38,776 nt of DNA from Coemansia sp. RSA 1804 (Eukaryota; Kickxellomycota; Kickxellomycetes; Kickxellales; Kickxellaceae): contig JANBTH010000083.1 of NCBI GenBank assembly GCA_027578815.1, positions 1-38,776 of the forward strand. The letters are read 5' to 3'. Both the position numbers and the translations under genes were made by a program. The notes under the pieces were generated by a model that worked only from the letters and a program-made list of their open reading frames with translations, was not told the DNA's origin and did not search any database. Of this stretch, positions 7,653 through 17,400 are shown piece by piece (the first letter of the stretch is position 1; each line of letters opens with the position of its first letter).

Positions 7653-10600
7653 CTAGCAGGAATGATGAGTAGCAGCAATGTTGTTGCCTGGAGTGGCTGC
7701 AGCAGGGCGCGGGAGCGGAGATGCGGAGACGGGCGGCGCGAGCGAGGAGGCGGACAGGCGGAGGCCACAGAGTCCCAGAAAGCGAAGCGGGTAGCGGACG
7801 GCGATGTCGACGGTTGCAGCAAGAAGAAGAGAGCTGGCGGGAGCAGGAACGGTGATGCGGGCAAGGAGGGCGCGGAGAAGCGCGGAAAGCGAGGGCGCGG
7901 AGACCGGGAGCGCGAGCGAGAGAGCGTGGCAGGCCGCGGGAAACCCGGCGACGGTGCCGCCGGCCCAGACATCGGGCGCCGCACAGCGCAATGCCAGCGT
8001 GTGGGGCGCGAAGCCAGGCAGGTCGATGAAGCGCAGGCAGTGGAAGCCGGCGCCCAGCGGATCGGCGGGAGCAGGCGCCCACGCGAGCACGAAGAGGTTG
8101 CCGATGCGTGCGGCGCAATGGGAATCGGACACGACGGAGACTGGCGCTGGAGGAGACTGGGCCGTTTTATGCGGGGGCGGCATGTTGTCGATGGCGGCGG
8201 TGACGCGCACGCAGTCGTAGAGCGTCCCGCGCACATCGTGGTCGGCGGGCATCATGGCGGCGAACTCGGGCGCGTGCGAGGCGCAGAGCGCGCGACGCCA
8301 GGCGGCGCAGAACTGCGGGTGCGCCGGAGTCGGCGACGGCGTGCCGGCAAGCAGGAGGCACGGCAGGTGGTAGGCCGTGTCGAAGCAGGCGACCGGCGCG
8401 CAGCAGTGGAACGAGGCGCCGGGTCGTCCGCAGAGCGTGCACGGGAGCGCGCCGGCGATGCGGTCCTTGCTGTCGAGCAGCAGCGCGCCCTGGAAGCGCA
8501 CCGACGGAGGCGGCAGCTCCACCGCTTCCGCTGCTGCTGAGGTGGCAACCGGGCCCCACGCCCACGCCACGCACTCGACGTGCGCCCAGCGCGAGGCAGC
8601 GGCTGTGGCTCCTAGCAGCGGCACAAGACGCCCGAGCGACGGCCGCTGCGCAAGCCTTGCCGGTGCCGCAACGCCGTCGCCGCACAGACCGCAGAGCGCG
8701 CACCGCCGCCAGTCTCGCACCGGCGGCCCGGTAAGCGACGCCGGAAGCGCCGCGCAGTAGCGGGACTCCAGGGCCTCGATGTCGAAGCGGCTGCGGTCAA
8801 AGCGCACGTCCGAGCGCGTCAGGCTGAGCAGCATGTTGGCGGCCTCCGCAGCAGCCGCGGTGTCGGCGTCGGGAGCGACCGGCGACGCAAGCGTGGCCTG
8901 CGACGCGAGAAGCGTGGCGATTGCTGCGTCGGTGGTCTGGGTCTCGGCCTCACTCTCGGTCTCCGTCTCCGAGTCGGTTTCGGCGCCCATGGCCATGTGC
9001 TGCTGCTGCTGCTGCTGCTGCTTCTGGCTGATGGATGCGCGCAGGCACCGCGGGAGCGCCGGGATGGCGGCAACGGCGGCCTCATCCAGCTCGTCGTCGT
9101 CCAGCTCCGACGCGCTGCTAGCGTCGATGTCAGGCAGCAGCAGCGCGCCGTTGCTGCGTGCGCAGGCCGGACACACGTAGGGCGCGTCCTCCAGCGTGAT
9201 CAGCGCGTCGTACACGGCGGGCGTCAGCCGGGCGTCGCACTCGGTGTGGATCCAGAAGCTGCAGACGTCGCAGCACACCATGCTGGCGCCGACGCTGCTG
9301 CGGCTGCTGTACGTGGCCACGCACTCGGGACACACACGCGCGCGCTCGATCTGCCGCGCGCACCCTCCGCACATGCTGTGGTCGTGCGCCCATTCGATGC
9401 CGCCGGACAGGGCGTTGGCGCGCAGCCCGCACTCCAGACACTCGACGCAGTCGTCGCATATCCAGCTGGTGTCGGCTGCCGCCGTCTCCTGCTGCTGCTG
9501 GCGGGAGCTCCCGCACCCCGTGTGCATGTATCGCCTGCATTCCCTGCACTGCGCAAGCGCAGCCGCGTCGTGCGGCCCATCCTCCAGGCACCGTGCACAC
9601 ACGCGACATGCCGCGCAGACAAAGCGCGAGCCGTCGCTGCTTCCGCCGAGACCGTCGGCGCAGAACCAGTGGAACGGGTCTCCGCATCCGCCGCACCGCA
9701 CCAGCCGCCTCCCAGTCGTCGCGCACTGCACACACGCGCGAATCGGCGCCCCGCCATCCGCAAGCGGCACCTCGACCATCGCCCGGGCACCCGCCGTGCC
9801 GCCGCGCAGCCTGTGTCTCTGTCGCTGGCACTGCCTTTGGCGCTGCCGCCCCCACGCGTCCAGCGCGTTGGCGACGCTGCGTCGCAGCTGCTGCTTGCGC
9901 TGGTACCGCAGCGTGCGCAGGTCGGCGTGGATGCTCTTGAGCGTCAGCGCCCGGGACTGGAAGTGCGCCAGCACCGCGCGTGTCTGCGGATCCAGCCCAT
10001 CGACGGAATCAACAGCGATCTCCGCAGATATCTCGGCATCGCCGTCATCGCCGCTGCTGCTGCCGCTGCCGCTGCCGCTGCTAACAGCATCCGACGGCGA
10101 CGCCGGGCGTCTATGGCTGTGCTTGCGATCAACGCCCGTGCTGTCTGCGTTGCCCGACGGGATGCGCGAGTGCTTCGAGTGTCGCGACATGTCGGGGATG
10201 CTCTTGCGCTTCCGGCTGTGCATGTCCTTCTTGCGGCGCTGGCTTTCAACCACCGCAGCCGCTGCCGCCGCCGATGACGTTGCGCTGATTGCGTCGGCGG
10301 CGGCTGCTGCTGCGCGCCTCTGCTTGACGCAGACGAGCGCCAGGCCGTTCTCCACGCGTCTGGCAAGCCCGTCCACCGCGCCCGAAAGCTCGGTCTGCGC
10401 CGTGCGGTCCGCGTCCGGCCGGTGCTGGTCGTCCGAATCGGTCTCCTCGTCCGCGCGGTCTGCGGCGTCCAAGGCCTGCTTTCTGGCCGCAGCGCGCGTG
10501 CGGCTGATGCGCGCGCAGAGCTCCTGGCGCAGCGCATCCAGCGGCACCTCGATGATGTCGGGCTGCAGGGAGGCAAACGAGACAGAGGAGGACGAGGATG

Positions 10601-11318
10601 AGGAGGCGGCGGATGAGGCGGCGGGCGATCCGCCTGCTGGTGCGTCGTCGGCCGGTGCGCCCAGCCGCTCGGCCAGCGCTCTGTTCGGATCGTGTCTGGG
10701 CACAAGCACGCGGCACGCAGTCCACCCATTGACCGCCACACGGCTCTCGCCAGCCGAAGAAGATGATGAAGACACCGCTGCTGCTGCTGCTGCCGTCATT
10801 GCCTTTGCGGACTTTGTGCGCTGGGCAGCCTTTCCACGCAGCCCCGGCACCGCCGCATCGCCACCGTTAGCAGGAGAAGCGTCGGTGTAGGCCGCGACAC
10901 CCGGCTTCTGCGCCTGGCGCGCCCTGCCCTGCGCACGCATGACGCGGCACACAGCCGTGGCCCACGCCGACGGCGTCTCAAACGCCGTGCGCATGAATTC
11001 GGTCCCGTGAGGCTGAACAAAGTCCGACGGCAGCGGCTCCCACTGCGCAACAAGCGTCCCCTGCGCTGTCACGGTGGCCTGGAATGGCCAGCTGTTGCAT
11101 GCCACTCTGTTCCCCGCCAGAACCAGCCCCTCCTCTACCAAATGCCCAATTGTCACTTTTCCATTTGGCGGGAGTGCCAGAACCCGATATGCCAGCGGCC
11201 CGCTGCCCATTGCTGCCGCCGACGCCGACGCCGACGCCGTGGCTCGACTCCGTCCGCTTCCTTTGGTTGTGTCATGGCTGGCTGTTGTGCTTCTTTGTGT
11301 TCGCCGATCAGTCGCCAT
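7653..11318 (-). CDS. RAMA domain / multi-PHD / extended-PHD chromatin protein
   Basis: This 1221-aa protein is probably a nuclear chromatin reader. Residues about 48-125 resemble a RAMA domain (IGHLVEEGLVLAG, ATVTAQGTLV, then ETPSAWATAV). Cys/His clusters at about 529-625 and 628-720 form two to three PHD-type fingers. A larger cluster at about 873-1018 looks like an extended PHD. The stretch at about 1066-1120 faintly recalls an FYRN domain. There is a Q-run at about 766-773 and several Ala/Ser-rich and basic linkers. PHD-PHD-PHD plus ePHD recalls Trithorax/MLL proteins, but no SET domain or bromodomain is present. The ATG at 11318 was chosen because the frame upstream (to 11642) has no ATG and non-coding composition. 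The stop lies 120 bp from the tRNA. RAMA and PHD calls are by eye. Confidence 0.82.
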   Translation of the reverse strand: MATDRRTQRSTTASHDTTKGSGRSRATASASASAAAMGSGPLAYRVLALPPNGKVTIGHLVEEGLVLAGNRVACNSWPFQATVTAQGTLVAQWEPLPSDFVQPHGTEFMRTAFETPSAWATAVCRVMRAQGRARQAQKPGVAAYTDASPANGGDAAVPGLRGKAAQRTKSAKAMTAAAAAAVSSSSSSAGESRVAVNGWTACRVLVPRHDPNRALAERLGAPADDAPAGGSPAASSAASSSSSSSVSFASLQPDIIEVPLDALRQELCARISRTRAAARKQALDAADRADEETDSDDQHRPDADRTAQTELSGAVDGLARRVENGLALVCVKQRRAAAAAADAISATSSAAAAAAVVESQRRKKDMHSRKRKSIPDMSRHSKHSRIPSGNADSTGVDRKHSHRRPASPSDAVSSGSGSGSSSGDDGDAEISAEIAVDSVDGLDPQTRAVLAHFQSRALTLKSIHADLRTLRYQRKQQLRRSVANALDAWGRQRQRQCQRQRHRLRGGTAGARAMVEVPLADGGAPIRACVQCATTGRRLVRCGGCGDPFHWFCADGLGGSSDGSRFVCAACRVCARCLEDGPHDAAALAQCRECRRYMHTGCGSSRQQQQETAAADTSWICDDCVECLECGLRANALSGGIEWAHDHSMCGGCARQIERARVCPECVATYSSRSSVGASMVCCDVCSFWIHTECDARLTPAVYDALITLEDAPYVCPACARSNGALLLPDIDASSASELDDDELDEAAVAAIPALPRCLRASISQKQQQQQQQHMAMGAETDSETETESEAETQTTDAAIATLLASQATLASPVAPDADTAAAAEAANMLLSLTRSDVRFDRSRFDIEALESRYCAALPASLTGPPVRDWRRCALCGLCGDGVAAPARLAQRPSLGRLVPLLGATAAASRWAHVECVAWAWGPVATSAAAEAVELPPPSVRFQGALLLDSKDRIAGALPCTLCGRPGASFHCCAPVACFDTAYHLPCLLLAGTPSPTPAHPQFCAAWRRALCASHAPEFAAMMPADHDVRGTLYDCVRVTAAIDNMPPPHKTAQSPPAPVSVVSDSHCAARIGNLFVLAWAPAPADPLGAGFHCLRFIDLPGFAPHTLALRCAAPDVWAGGTVAGFPAACHALSLALPVSAPSLSALLRALLARITVPAPASSLLLAATVDIAVRYPLRFLGLCGLRLSASSLAPPVSASPLPRPAAATPGNNIAATHHSC
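8998..9021 (-). repeat. CAG-type trinucleotide run (poly-Gln)
   Basis: About eight near-perfect CTG/CAG triplets encode a Gln run in the RAMA-PHD protein, in the linker between the PHD cluster and the extended PHD. Such runs vary in length by slippage. Confidence 0.7.
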
Positions 11319-12364
11319 TAGCGCTAGAGGGGCAGCGGAAACGTGCCGCGGTTTTTGTGTATGTGTGTGAGAGGTGGAGAGGTGAAAGCGAGTAGAAAAA
11401 GTCCAGTAAGAGAACGAAATTGTCAAATTGCTCTTCGTTTGCCTCCTCTGCACAATGGTGGGAATGCTGGGAATGTAGGTTGTGGTAATAAAATGCAAAG
11501 GGTGCAAAAGAAAGGGAAGCCAACAAGGACGGTTGTAAATGTGGTTGATTTGTGTATTATTGTTTTTGTTTGTTTGCTCACTGCTAATACTAATCAAGAC
11601 GAAAGATTTGCCCAGCTGTAATTTTACATTTGCACTAGGCAAAAAGAAAGAGTGGGTAGAAGTGAAAAAAGCCCTTCCTCTGGATTAGGACTAGAAATGA
11701 ATTGTATGCCTAGTGTTTTTTTTCTTCGCTGTATGCTGTTGAAAAAGGGAGACAAAAGAGTCTAGCTTTTTTCCCTTTCAATTCACTGCAACTACTTAAA
11801 TTGCTTTTTTATTGTCAGACAAAAAATGCAATAAAATGCAAAAAAAAAAAGGTGAAATGGGAGGATCGGAAAATGCACCCTTTTTAATTCACTTTGCTTT
11901 TTTTCTACTTTTGTCACTGGGGGGACCAAACGGGTTTCGCTTCCTTCCTCACAGTCAGGAAGCAAAAGTCTCAATAGTAAAAATTTTCCTTCTTTAAAGA
12001 TTAGAAAAAGCGCAGCAAGCGTGGACGAGAGGAATGGTTGTCATGACCTTTCTTTCGTTCTTTCTTTTCCCCATCCGTCGCTTCGATTTCCCACATCAAA
12101 CAAGGACAGAAGAGATGAGGAAAAATGGGGGGGACGAAGAAGCGGCATCCATCTTCTTGTTTCCATGCACGCCAAGCTTGGAAAGCTGAAAAGTTCATCT
12201 ATTGGTACAAAATAATAAGAAACAAGGTGGGGGGAGTTGGAAGAAATCAACGCAGCAGAAAAAAGATAGATTGTGCATACACTGAATGCGCTTCTTCGAC
12301 CTGTTTCTTCCATCTTCTTCCATCTCATGACCTCACTTGGGAGGGGAGGGATAAGCAAAAGCCA
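11319..12364. other. Divergent intergenic region
   Basis: This interval separates the starts of the RAMA-PHD gene and the Gly-rich gene. It holds homopolymeric A/T and pyrimidine tracts, with no protein-like frame or RNA gene recognised. It presumably contains both promoters. Confidence 0.5.
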
Positions 12365-12372
12365 TATAAAAG
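12365..12372 (+). promoter_or_regulatory. TATA box of the Gly-rich gene
   Basis: TATAAAAG is a strong TATA consensus 161 bp before the ATG at 12533. It is followed by a purine-rich stretch and then a pyrimidine-rich leader (12420-12520), typical of a highly or conditionally expressed fungal gene. Confidence 0.6.
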
Positions 12373-12532
12373 GGGACACCTTGGGAAGGGGAACCAAGCG
12401 GGCAAGCAAGCAAGAGAAAGATACTTGCCATCTTGTTTCCTATTTTCCATTTCATTTTGTTTCTCTACTCCCCTATTTTTTATATTACAGACTTTTTCTT
12501 TTCTTTTCTTTTCTTTCTTACTGATACCTATT

Positions 12533-14182
12533 ATGGACTTTCCAGGCTCCCAGGGCTACTACAACGACTATGAAGAGGAGAGGACGCGTGGGAACGACGG
12601 GTCCCAAGGTCCGCCACCGCAGGGCTTCATGTCGGGTCCTCCAGGAGGCAACAATGGCGGATACCAGGGCGGCAACAGCGGTGGATATCAAGGAGGCAAT
12701 AACGGAGGGTATCAAGGAGGCAATAACGGAGGGTATCAAGGCGGAAACAACGGCGGGTACCAGGGCGGGTCACCCGGCGGCTTCCAGCTCCCCGGCACCA
12801 ACAACAACCACAGCAGTGGAGGAGGAGGAGGAGGATACCAGGGCGGGCCGGGCGGGCTCTACGGCGGGCCTCAGAACACCGCACCAGGCAACAGCGGGTA
12901 CGGCAGCCGGCCACAAGGAAGCGGAAGCGGGTACGGAGCACCCCAGGGAAACTATGGACGTCCGTCGCAAGGCTATGGCCAGCAGCAGCAGCATCAACCT
13001 CAGCAGCAGCATAGCAGTGGTCCGTCTGGCGGATACAGCGGGCCTGGCGAAAGCCAATACCATGGCGGCAGCAGCGGTGGCGGCGGCGGCGGTAACGGTG
13101 GGCCAGAGTACCAGTCATCATCGAGACCACCGCAGCAGCAGCAACAGCAGCAACAGCGGCCTCAACAGCAACAGCAACAGCGGCCTCAGCAGCAGCAGCC
13201 TCGTCCCCAGAAGCAGCAGCAGTCGTCCTCGGGCGGAGGTAGCGGCGGTGCTGGCGGAAACCCACTGGGCGGGCTCAACATGGCAGCGCTGGGTCCGCTG
13301 GCCGCCAGTCTGTTTGGCGGAAGCAAGAAGCAGGGAGGAGGTGGAGGCAGTGGTGGCGGTAGCGGTGGCGCGGGAGCTGGAGCTGGGTTGGGCGCACTCG
13401 CAGCACTCGCCCCGATGGCCATGAGTCTCCTTGGCGGCGGCAACAAGCAGTCAGGCAAGCCCAGCAGCGGAGGTGGAGGTGGAGCACCAGGTGGTGGTGG
13501 AGGAATCGAGTCGCTTCTGGGCATAGCCACCTCGTTCCTCGGAAACTCTGGCGGCGGCAAGCCTCCGGGCGGCAAAAGCAGCGGTGGCGGCGGTGACTTC
13601 TTCTCGAAGATCCTGGGCAACGTGTTTGGACACGGAACCCGCGACCTCGACAACAACAGCATCGGCGGCGGGCTTGAGCGCGCCGAGGCCGAGCGGTACC
13701 ACTACGAGATCTACACGCAGAACAGCGGCAGTCTTGGCAGATACACCGACGAGCAGCTGGGAGCCGCCGCAGCCGTCCAGACGCTGAGTCGCGCGCAGAA
13801 GACGTCGTCGCCATTCCAGCAGCAGCAGTCCTTCGGAGGCGCCGGCGATGCGGCGTCCGAGCGGCTGCTCGAGGATGTTGTCTCCGAGGCGTCGGAGCTC
13901 TTCGACAGACACCGCCAGCAGGGCGGCAGCGGCGATAAGGAGGACGTGGCCACGGCTGCTGTCAAGACTACGCTGAAGATCATCGAGGAGGCCGCGGCGT
14001 CGCATGGCGGAAGGGCTGCGCACTCGCAGTACCAGGAGGAGGGGGAGTCGTCGTCCTACTACAACCAGAGCGGCGGATACGCCCAGCAGGAGTACGGCTT
14101 CAGCACCAACAACAACCATCACAACCAAGGAGGTTACGGCGGCAGTGGTGGGTACAACGGCCAGTCTGGCTACAGATACTGA
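12533..14182 (+). CDS. Gly/Gln-rich low-complexity protein with helical C-terminus
   Basis: The protein has 549 aa. Residues about 35-85 are tandem GGYQGGNN-type units. About 90-240 is rich in Gly, Gln, Ser and Tyr with long Gln runs. About 245-360 alternates Gly-rich linkers with short hydrophobic segments (for example LGALAALAPMAMSLLGG). The last 180 residues are more structured (YTDEQLGAAAAVQTLS, SERLLEDVVSEASELFD, AAVKTTLKIIEE). That tail resembles the C-terminal domain of fungal proteins annotated as beta-flanking protein or DUF7721-like, an assignment from memory that needs a profile search. The ATG at 12533 was preferred because the open frame upstream spans the TATA box and leader. 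Function is unknown; the composition is prion-like and could support condensation or a stress role. Confidence 0.8.
   Translation: MDFPGSQGYYNDYEEERTRGNDGSQGPPPQGFMSGPPGGNNGGYQGGNSGGYQGGNNGGYQGGNNGGYQGGNNGGYQGGSPGGFQLPGTNNNHSSGGGGGGYQGGPGGLYGGPQNTAPGNSGYGSRPQGSGSGYGAPQGNYGRPSQGYGQQQQHQPQQQHSSGPSGGYSGPGESQYHGGSSGGGGGGNGGPEYQSSSRPPQQQQQQQQRPQQQQQQRPQQQQPRPQKQQQSSSGGGSGGAGGNPLGGLNMAALGPLAASLFGGSKKQGGGGGSGGGSGGAGAGAGLGALAALAPMAMSLLGGGNKQSGKPSSGGGGGAPGGGGGIESLLGIATSFLGNSGGGKPPGGKSSGGGGDFFSKILGNVFGHGTRDLDNNSIGGGLERAEAERYHYEIYTQNSGSLGRYTDEQLGAAAAVQTLSRAQKTSSPFQQQQSFGGAGDAASERLLEDVVSEASELFDRHRQQGGSGDKEDVATAAVKTTLKIIEEAAASHGGRAAHSQYQEEGESSSYYNQSGGYAQQEYGFSTNNNHHNQGGYGGSGGYNGQSGYRY
12648..12780 (+). 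repeat. 24-bp tandem repeats encoding GGYQGGNN
   Basis: About five units of 24 bp encode an eight-residue repeat. Two adjacent central units are nearly identical at the nucleotide level, indicating recent expansion, while the outer units differ at synonymous sites. Confidence 0.75.
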
Positions 14183-14414
14183 GTGCTGGACGCTGGGAGA
14201 TGTTGTTATGTTTGCGCAGCTTAAGACACAGTGAACTTCTCTTCATTTCCAATTCTTTTAATAATTATCATTGCTGCCTTTTTCTCTCAAGCGGAAGGAT
14301 TAAATAAATTTAAAGTTAAAGAAAAAACTCATAAGCCGGTGCAAGAAGGAGGAAATGCTCGACTAGAAAAATAACGACAAACAGGGAAAAAAGCCTCCAT
14401 GTCCCAGTTTTCGG

Positions 14415-17400
14415 TTACTGTAAAAGCCCGTTCTCATAGCCCATGAAGTCGTCAACATACATCTTCGGACGCTTGCCACCACCGCCAAAACGGTTGCTGC
14501 CGCCGTTCTGGTTCTTGGGTCGCCTTCCGCGCATCGGCCGAGTCGCGCCTTGCCGCCGCGCCGAGATGTGCATGCTGACCTGCTGCACAAACAGATCCGC
14601 CGCAGACGCTGTTGGCTCCACGCTGCTTGCTCTGCTGCTGCTATCGGCATTTCCACCAGCGGCAGGAGCAGCAGCATCACCACCGCCTACTCCGCTGCAG
14701 ACGGAGCCAGCAGCCGTGCTGCCGTCGGCGGGTTCCGACGGTCGGGAGAACGAGAACGCAGCCAACGGATCAGCAGGATTCTCCGCATCGTCCGACCGCT
14801 GCTGCTGCTGCATTTGCTTTTGCTGCTGCTTCTCTATCAGAAGATACGGCGGAAGCAGCGCCTGTGCCACCGGGGAGCAGTCGATACGCGCCAGCTCCTC
14901 GCGCAGCCGCGCAGTCTCAGACGCACTGCTATCCTTCTCCTTCTCCTCAACCCCACTCCCGTTGTCTCCTGCCTGGGCTGACGCCGACGCCGACGCCGCC
15001 TCGATCTGGTCGCAGAGAGCGTTGCGGATCCGCACCCGCGCATCAAACGAGCGCTCGAGCACGTGGCAGCGTCTGCGGATACTGGTCGACACGATGGTCT
15101 GCAGCAGATCAAGCTCGCCGGCCAGCGCAGAGTCGCGGCGGCCACGCGGATCGAGCCACCGCTTGAGGGCGTCGATCTGGCTCGGCGCCGCGTAGTAGCC
15201 CCACGGCTCGCTGTCGCCGTCGCCGGCAGAATGTAGTTCCGGAACCACCTGCAACTGGTCTGGCGGAAACGCAAGTTCCTGCAGCCCACGGTCCCGCGGT
15301 CCACACTGCAGCCCACCGGTCCATGGCGGAGGCATCTCCAGCGCCCACGCCGCACCCACCGCGTACGGCTGCGTCTGCAGAACGCCCTCTCGCTCCTGCC
15401 GGGAAGCAGCCTGCACCAGTATACGTCCGCCGCCGTTGCTCACGGGACAGCCGCCAATACCGTCGATGAAATAGTACTTGTTGAAGAAGCGGTCGGTGCC
15501 CAGGGGCGCCAGACGCGACACGTTGTTTCTGCGGATCTCGCGGTCTATGTAATCGAGCCGCCGCTGCAGCTGGCGTTCGGATTCGCCCAGTTTGCGCCGC
15601 TCCTTCTGCCGATGCACCGACTGCTCCTTCTCCTTCCGCCCCTGCGCCCTGCTGCTTCCAGCAACAAGCGCCTGTATTGCTTCCTGGTCGGCGCCGCCCG
15701 CGTTGGTGGCCGACGACTCCTGGTCGGCATCGGCGTCCTCGCGATTAAGCTCGCCGAGCTGCTCAGCAACCCGCTTCTGCTCGCGCCTCAAGTCCACGCG
15801 CTCGCGCTTCAGCTCAGCCGTAGTCGCAGTGCACTCGTCGAGGTAGTCGCGCATGTTCTCGTTGTTGGCGCACTCTGCCGCCAGCAACTCGATGACAAGC
15901 AGCCGCTGCTCGAGCGAAAGTGCATCGTGCCACAGCCTTTGCTCAATGGTGGCCATAGTCAGCGGCGACGCATCTGCGCTGGAGAGCGCAGAGACTATCG
16001 GTTTCAGCTCCGCGTAGTCGTACTGTGCCTCGCCGAGCCATCCAACAAGTCGCCACGCCCACCCAGTGCGTGCTGCGCCAATCGCGGACGACTCCCCCCA
16101 CTTCTTTGCCGCGTGTCTCAGCAGCGCCCGTCCGCTGAGCGCGGCAACGGCTTCCTCCTCCGCGTCGGGTTCGGTCTTGTCGCTGTCTTCTTTTGCTGCC
16201 TCTATGGCTGACGAGCTTTGCGAAAGACGCGACTTTGCCATCACACGCGAGCCAGTAGCCTTGGACGCCTTTAGTGCGCGCAGGGCGGCGGCTCCAGTCA
16301 GACCGGATGCCGCGGAAGAAGAAGAATCCGAAGGAGAATCAGATGTGGTTTCATCAACCTCCATACTCGCTGCATCCTTGGCACTCTTTTCTTCCTCCTC
16401 CTTCTCCTTCTCATCTGCCTCCTTTTCTTCCTCATCCTCATGGTCGTCGCTCATCAACTCAATACGCGCGGTCACGTTGCTTGGAAGCGCTGCACGATTG
16501 CGTTGCCGGTCATCAATCAGCGAATTAAGAAGCGCAATCACAGTGTCGCGGTAAACACTGCACACCGCGGTAGGAGAAGACGAGCTGTCATTATCATCGT
16601 TGTTGTTGTTGTTTTTGCTAGTGATCTGATTGTCGGAAAGTCCGTGCACCAGCGCACTCTCGAAATAGTCAAGCGAGTACGGAGCCAGCGCCAACGGTGT
16701 GCTGAAGAAACTGACAAACATGTATGCCGCCAGCATACGCGACACGAGGTGCGGCGGTGTCTGCCAGGCAGTCAGCGGAATCGGCCATCTGTTCAGCAGC
16801 GCCTCCTCCTCCTCTTCTTCTTCCTCATCTTCCTTCTTTTCCTCCGTATCGCTGTCATGTTTTTCCTCTGCGTCACTGCCTTGACCATTGGCTGTAGAGT
16901 TCACCGAAAAGAACTCTGTTATCTTGCGGCTGCTACCGTTCCCATTAGCCGAAGTAGTAGTAGTGGTAGATGTTGCTAGTTTGTTGCTGCCCGACTGACC
17001 TTGCTGCTTCTGCTGCCTACGACGCAGTGCCCACACGATCCCGTCGTTCCACTTGACGTGGCGGTAATTAACGAGATCCAGATCCTCAACAGGAAACTTT
17101 TTAATGATCTTCAGAGCTGGATCACGCTCATCGGCATACGGATCAACGGCCACAACGGGCTTCTTCTCAGCAGGCGCCTTTGACGAATGGATAGCAGCAT
17201 CCGCAGCGGCGGAGGGGGCGGCTGCATAATGCGTGTGGCGGGAGATCGGTTGTTTTGTAGTAGGCGCACGGAGCAGACACGCCTCTCCGCCAAACATGTA
17301 CGGGATCCGGAACCGGTCGCGCCACTGGGGGAGCACGATCCAGGGGCTGCCGGGTCGCGGGTCACGGCGCATATGCTCGTCGAGGAACTGCCGTAACGCG

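Noticed and set aside
9196..10890. Long plus-strand open frame (564 codons) opposite the RAMA-PHD gene
   Set aside because: It is a shadow of a GC-rich coding strand: it has Ser/Ala/Arg-rich composition with no domain, while the minus frame has clear Cys/His fingers.
11319..11642. N-terminal extension of the RAMA-PHD protein
   Set aside because: The frame is open but has no ATG above 11318 and an AT-rich, leader-like composition.
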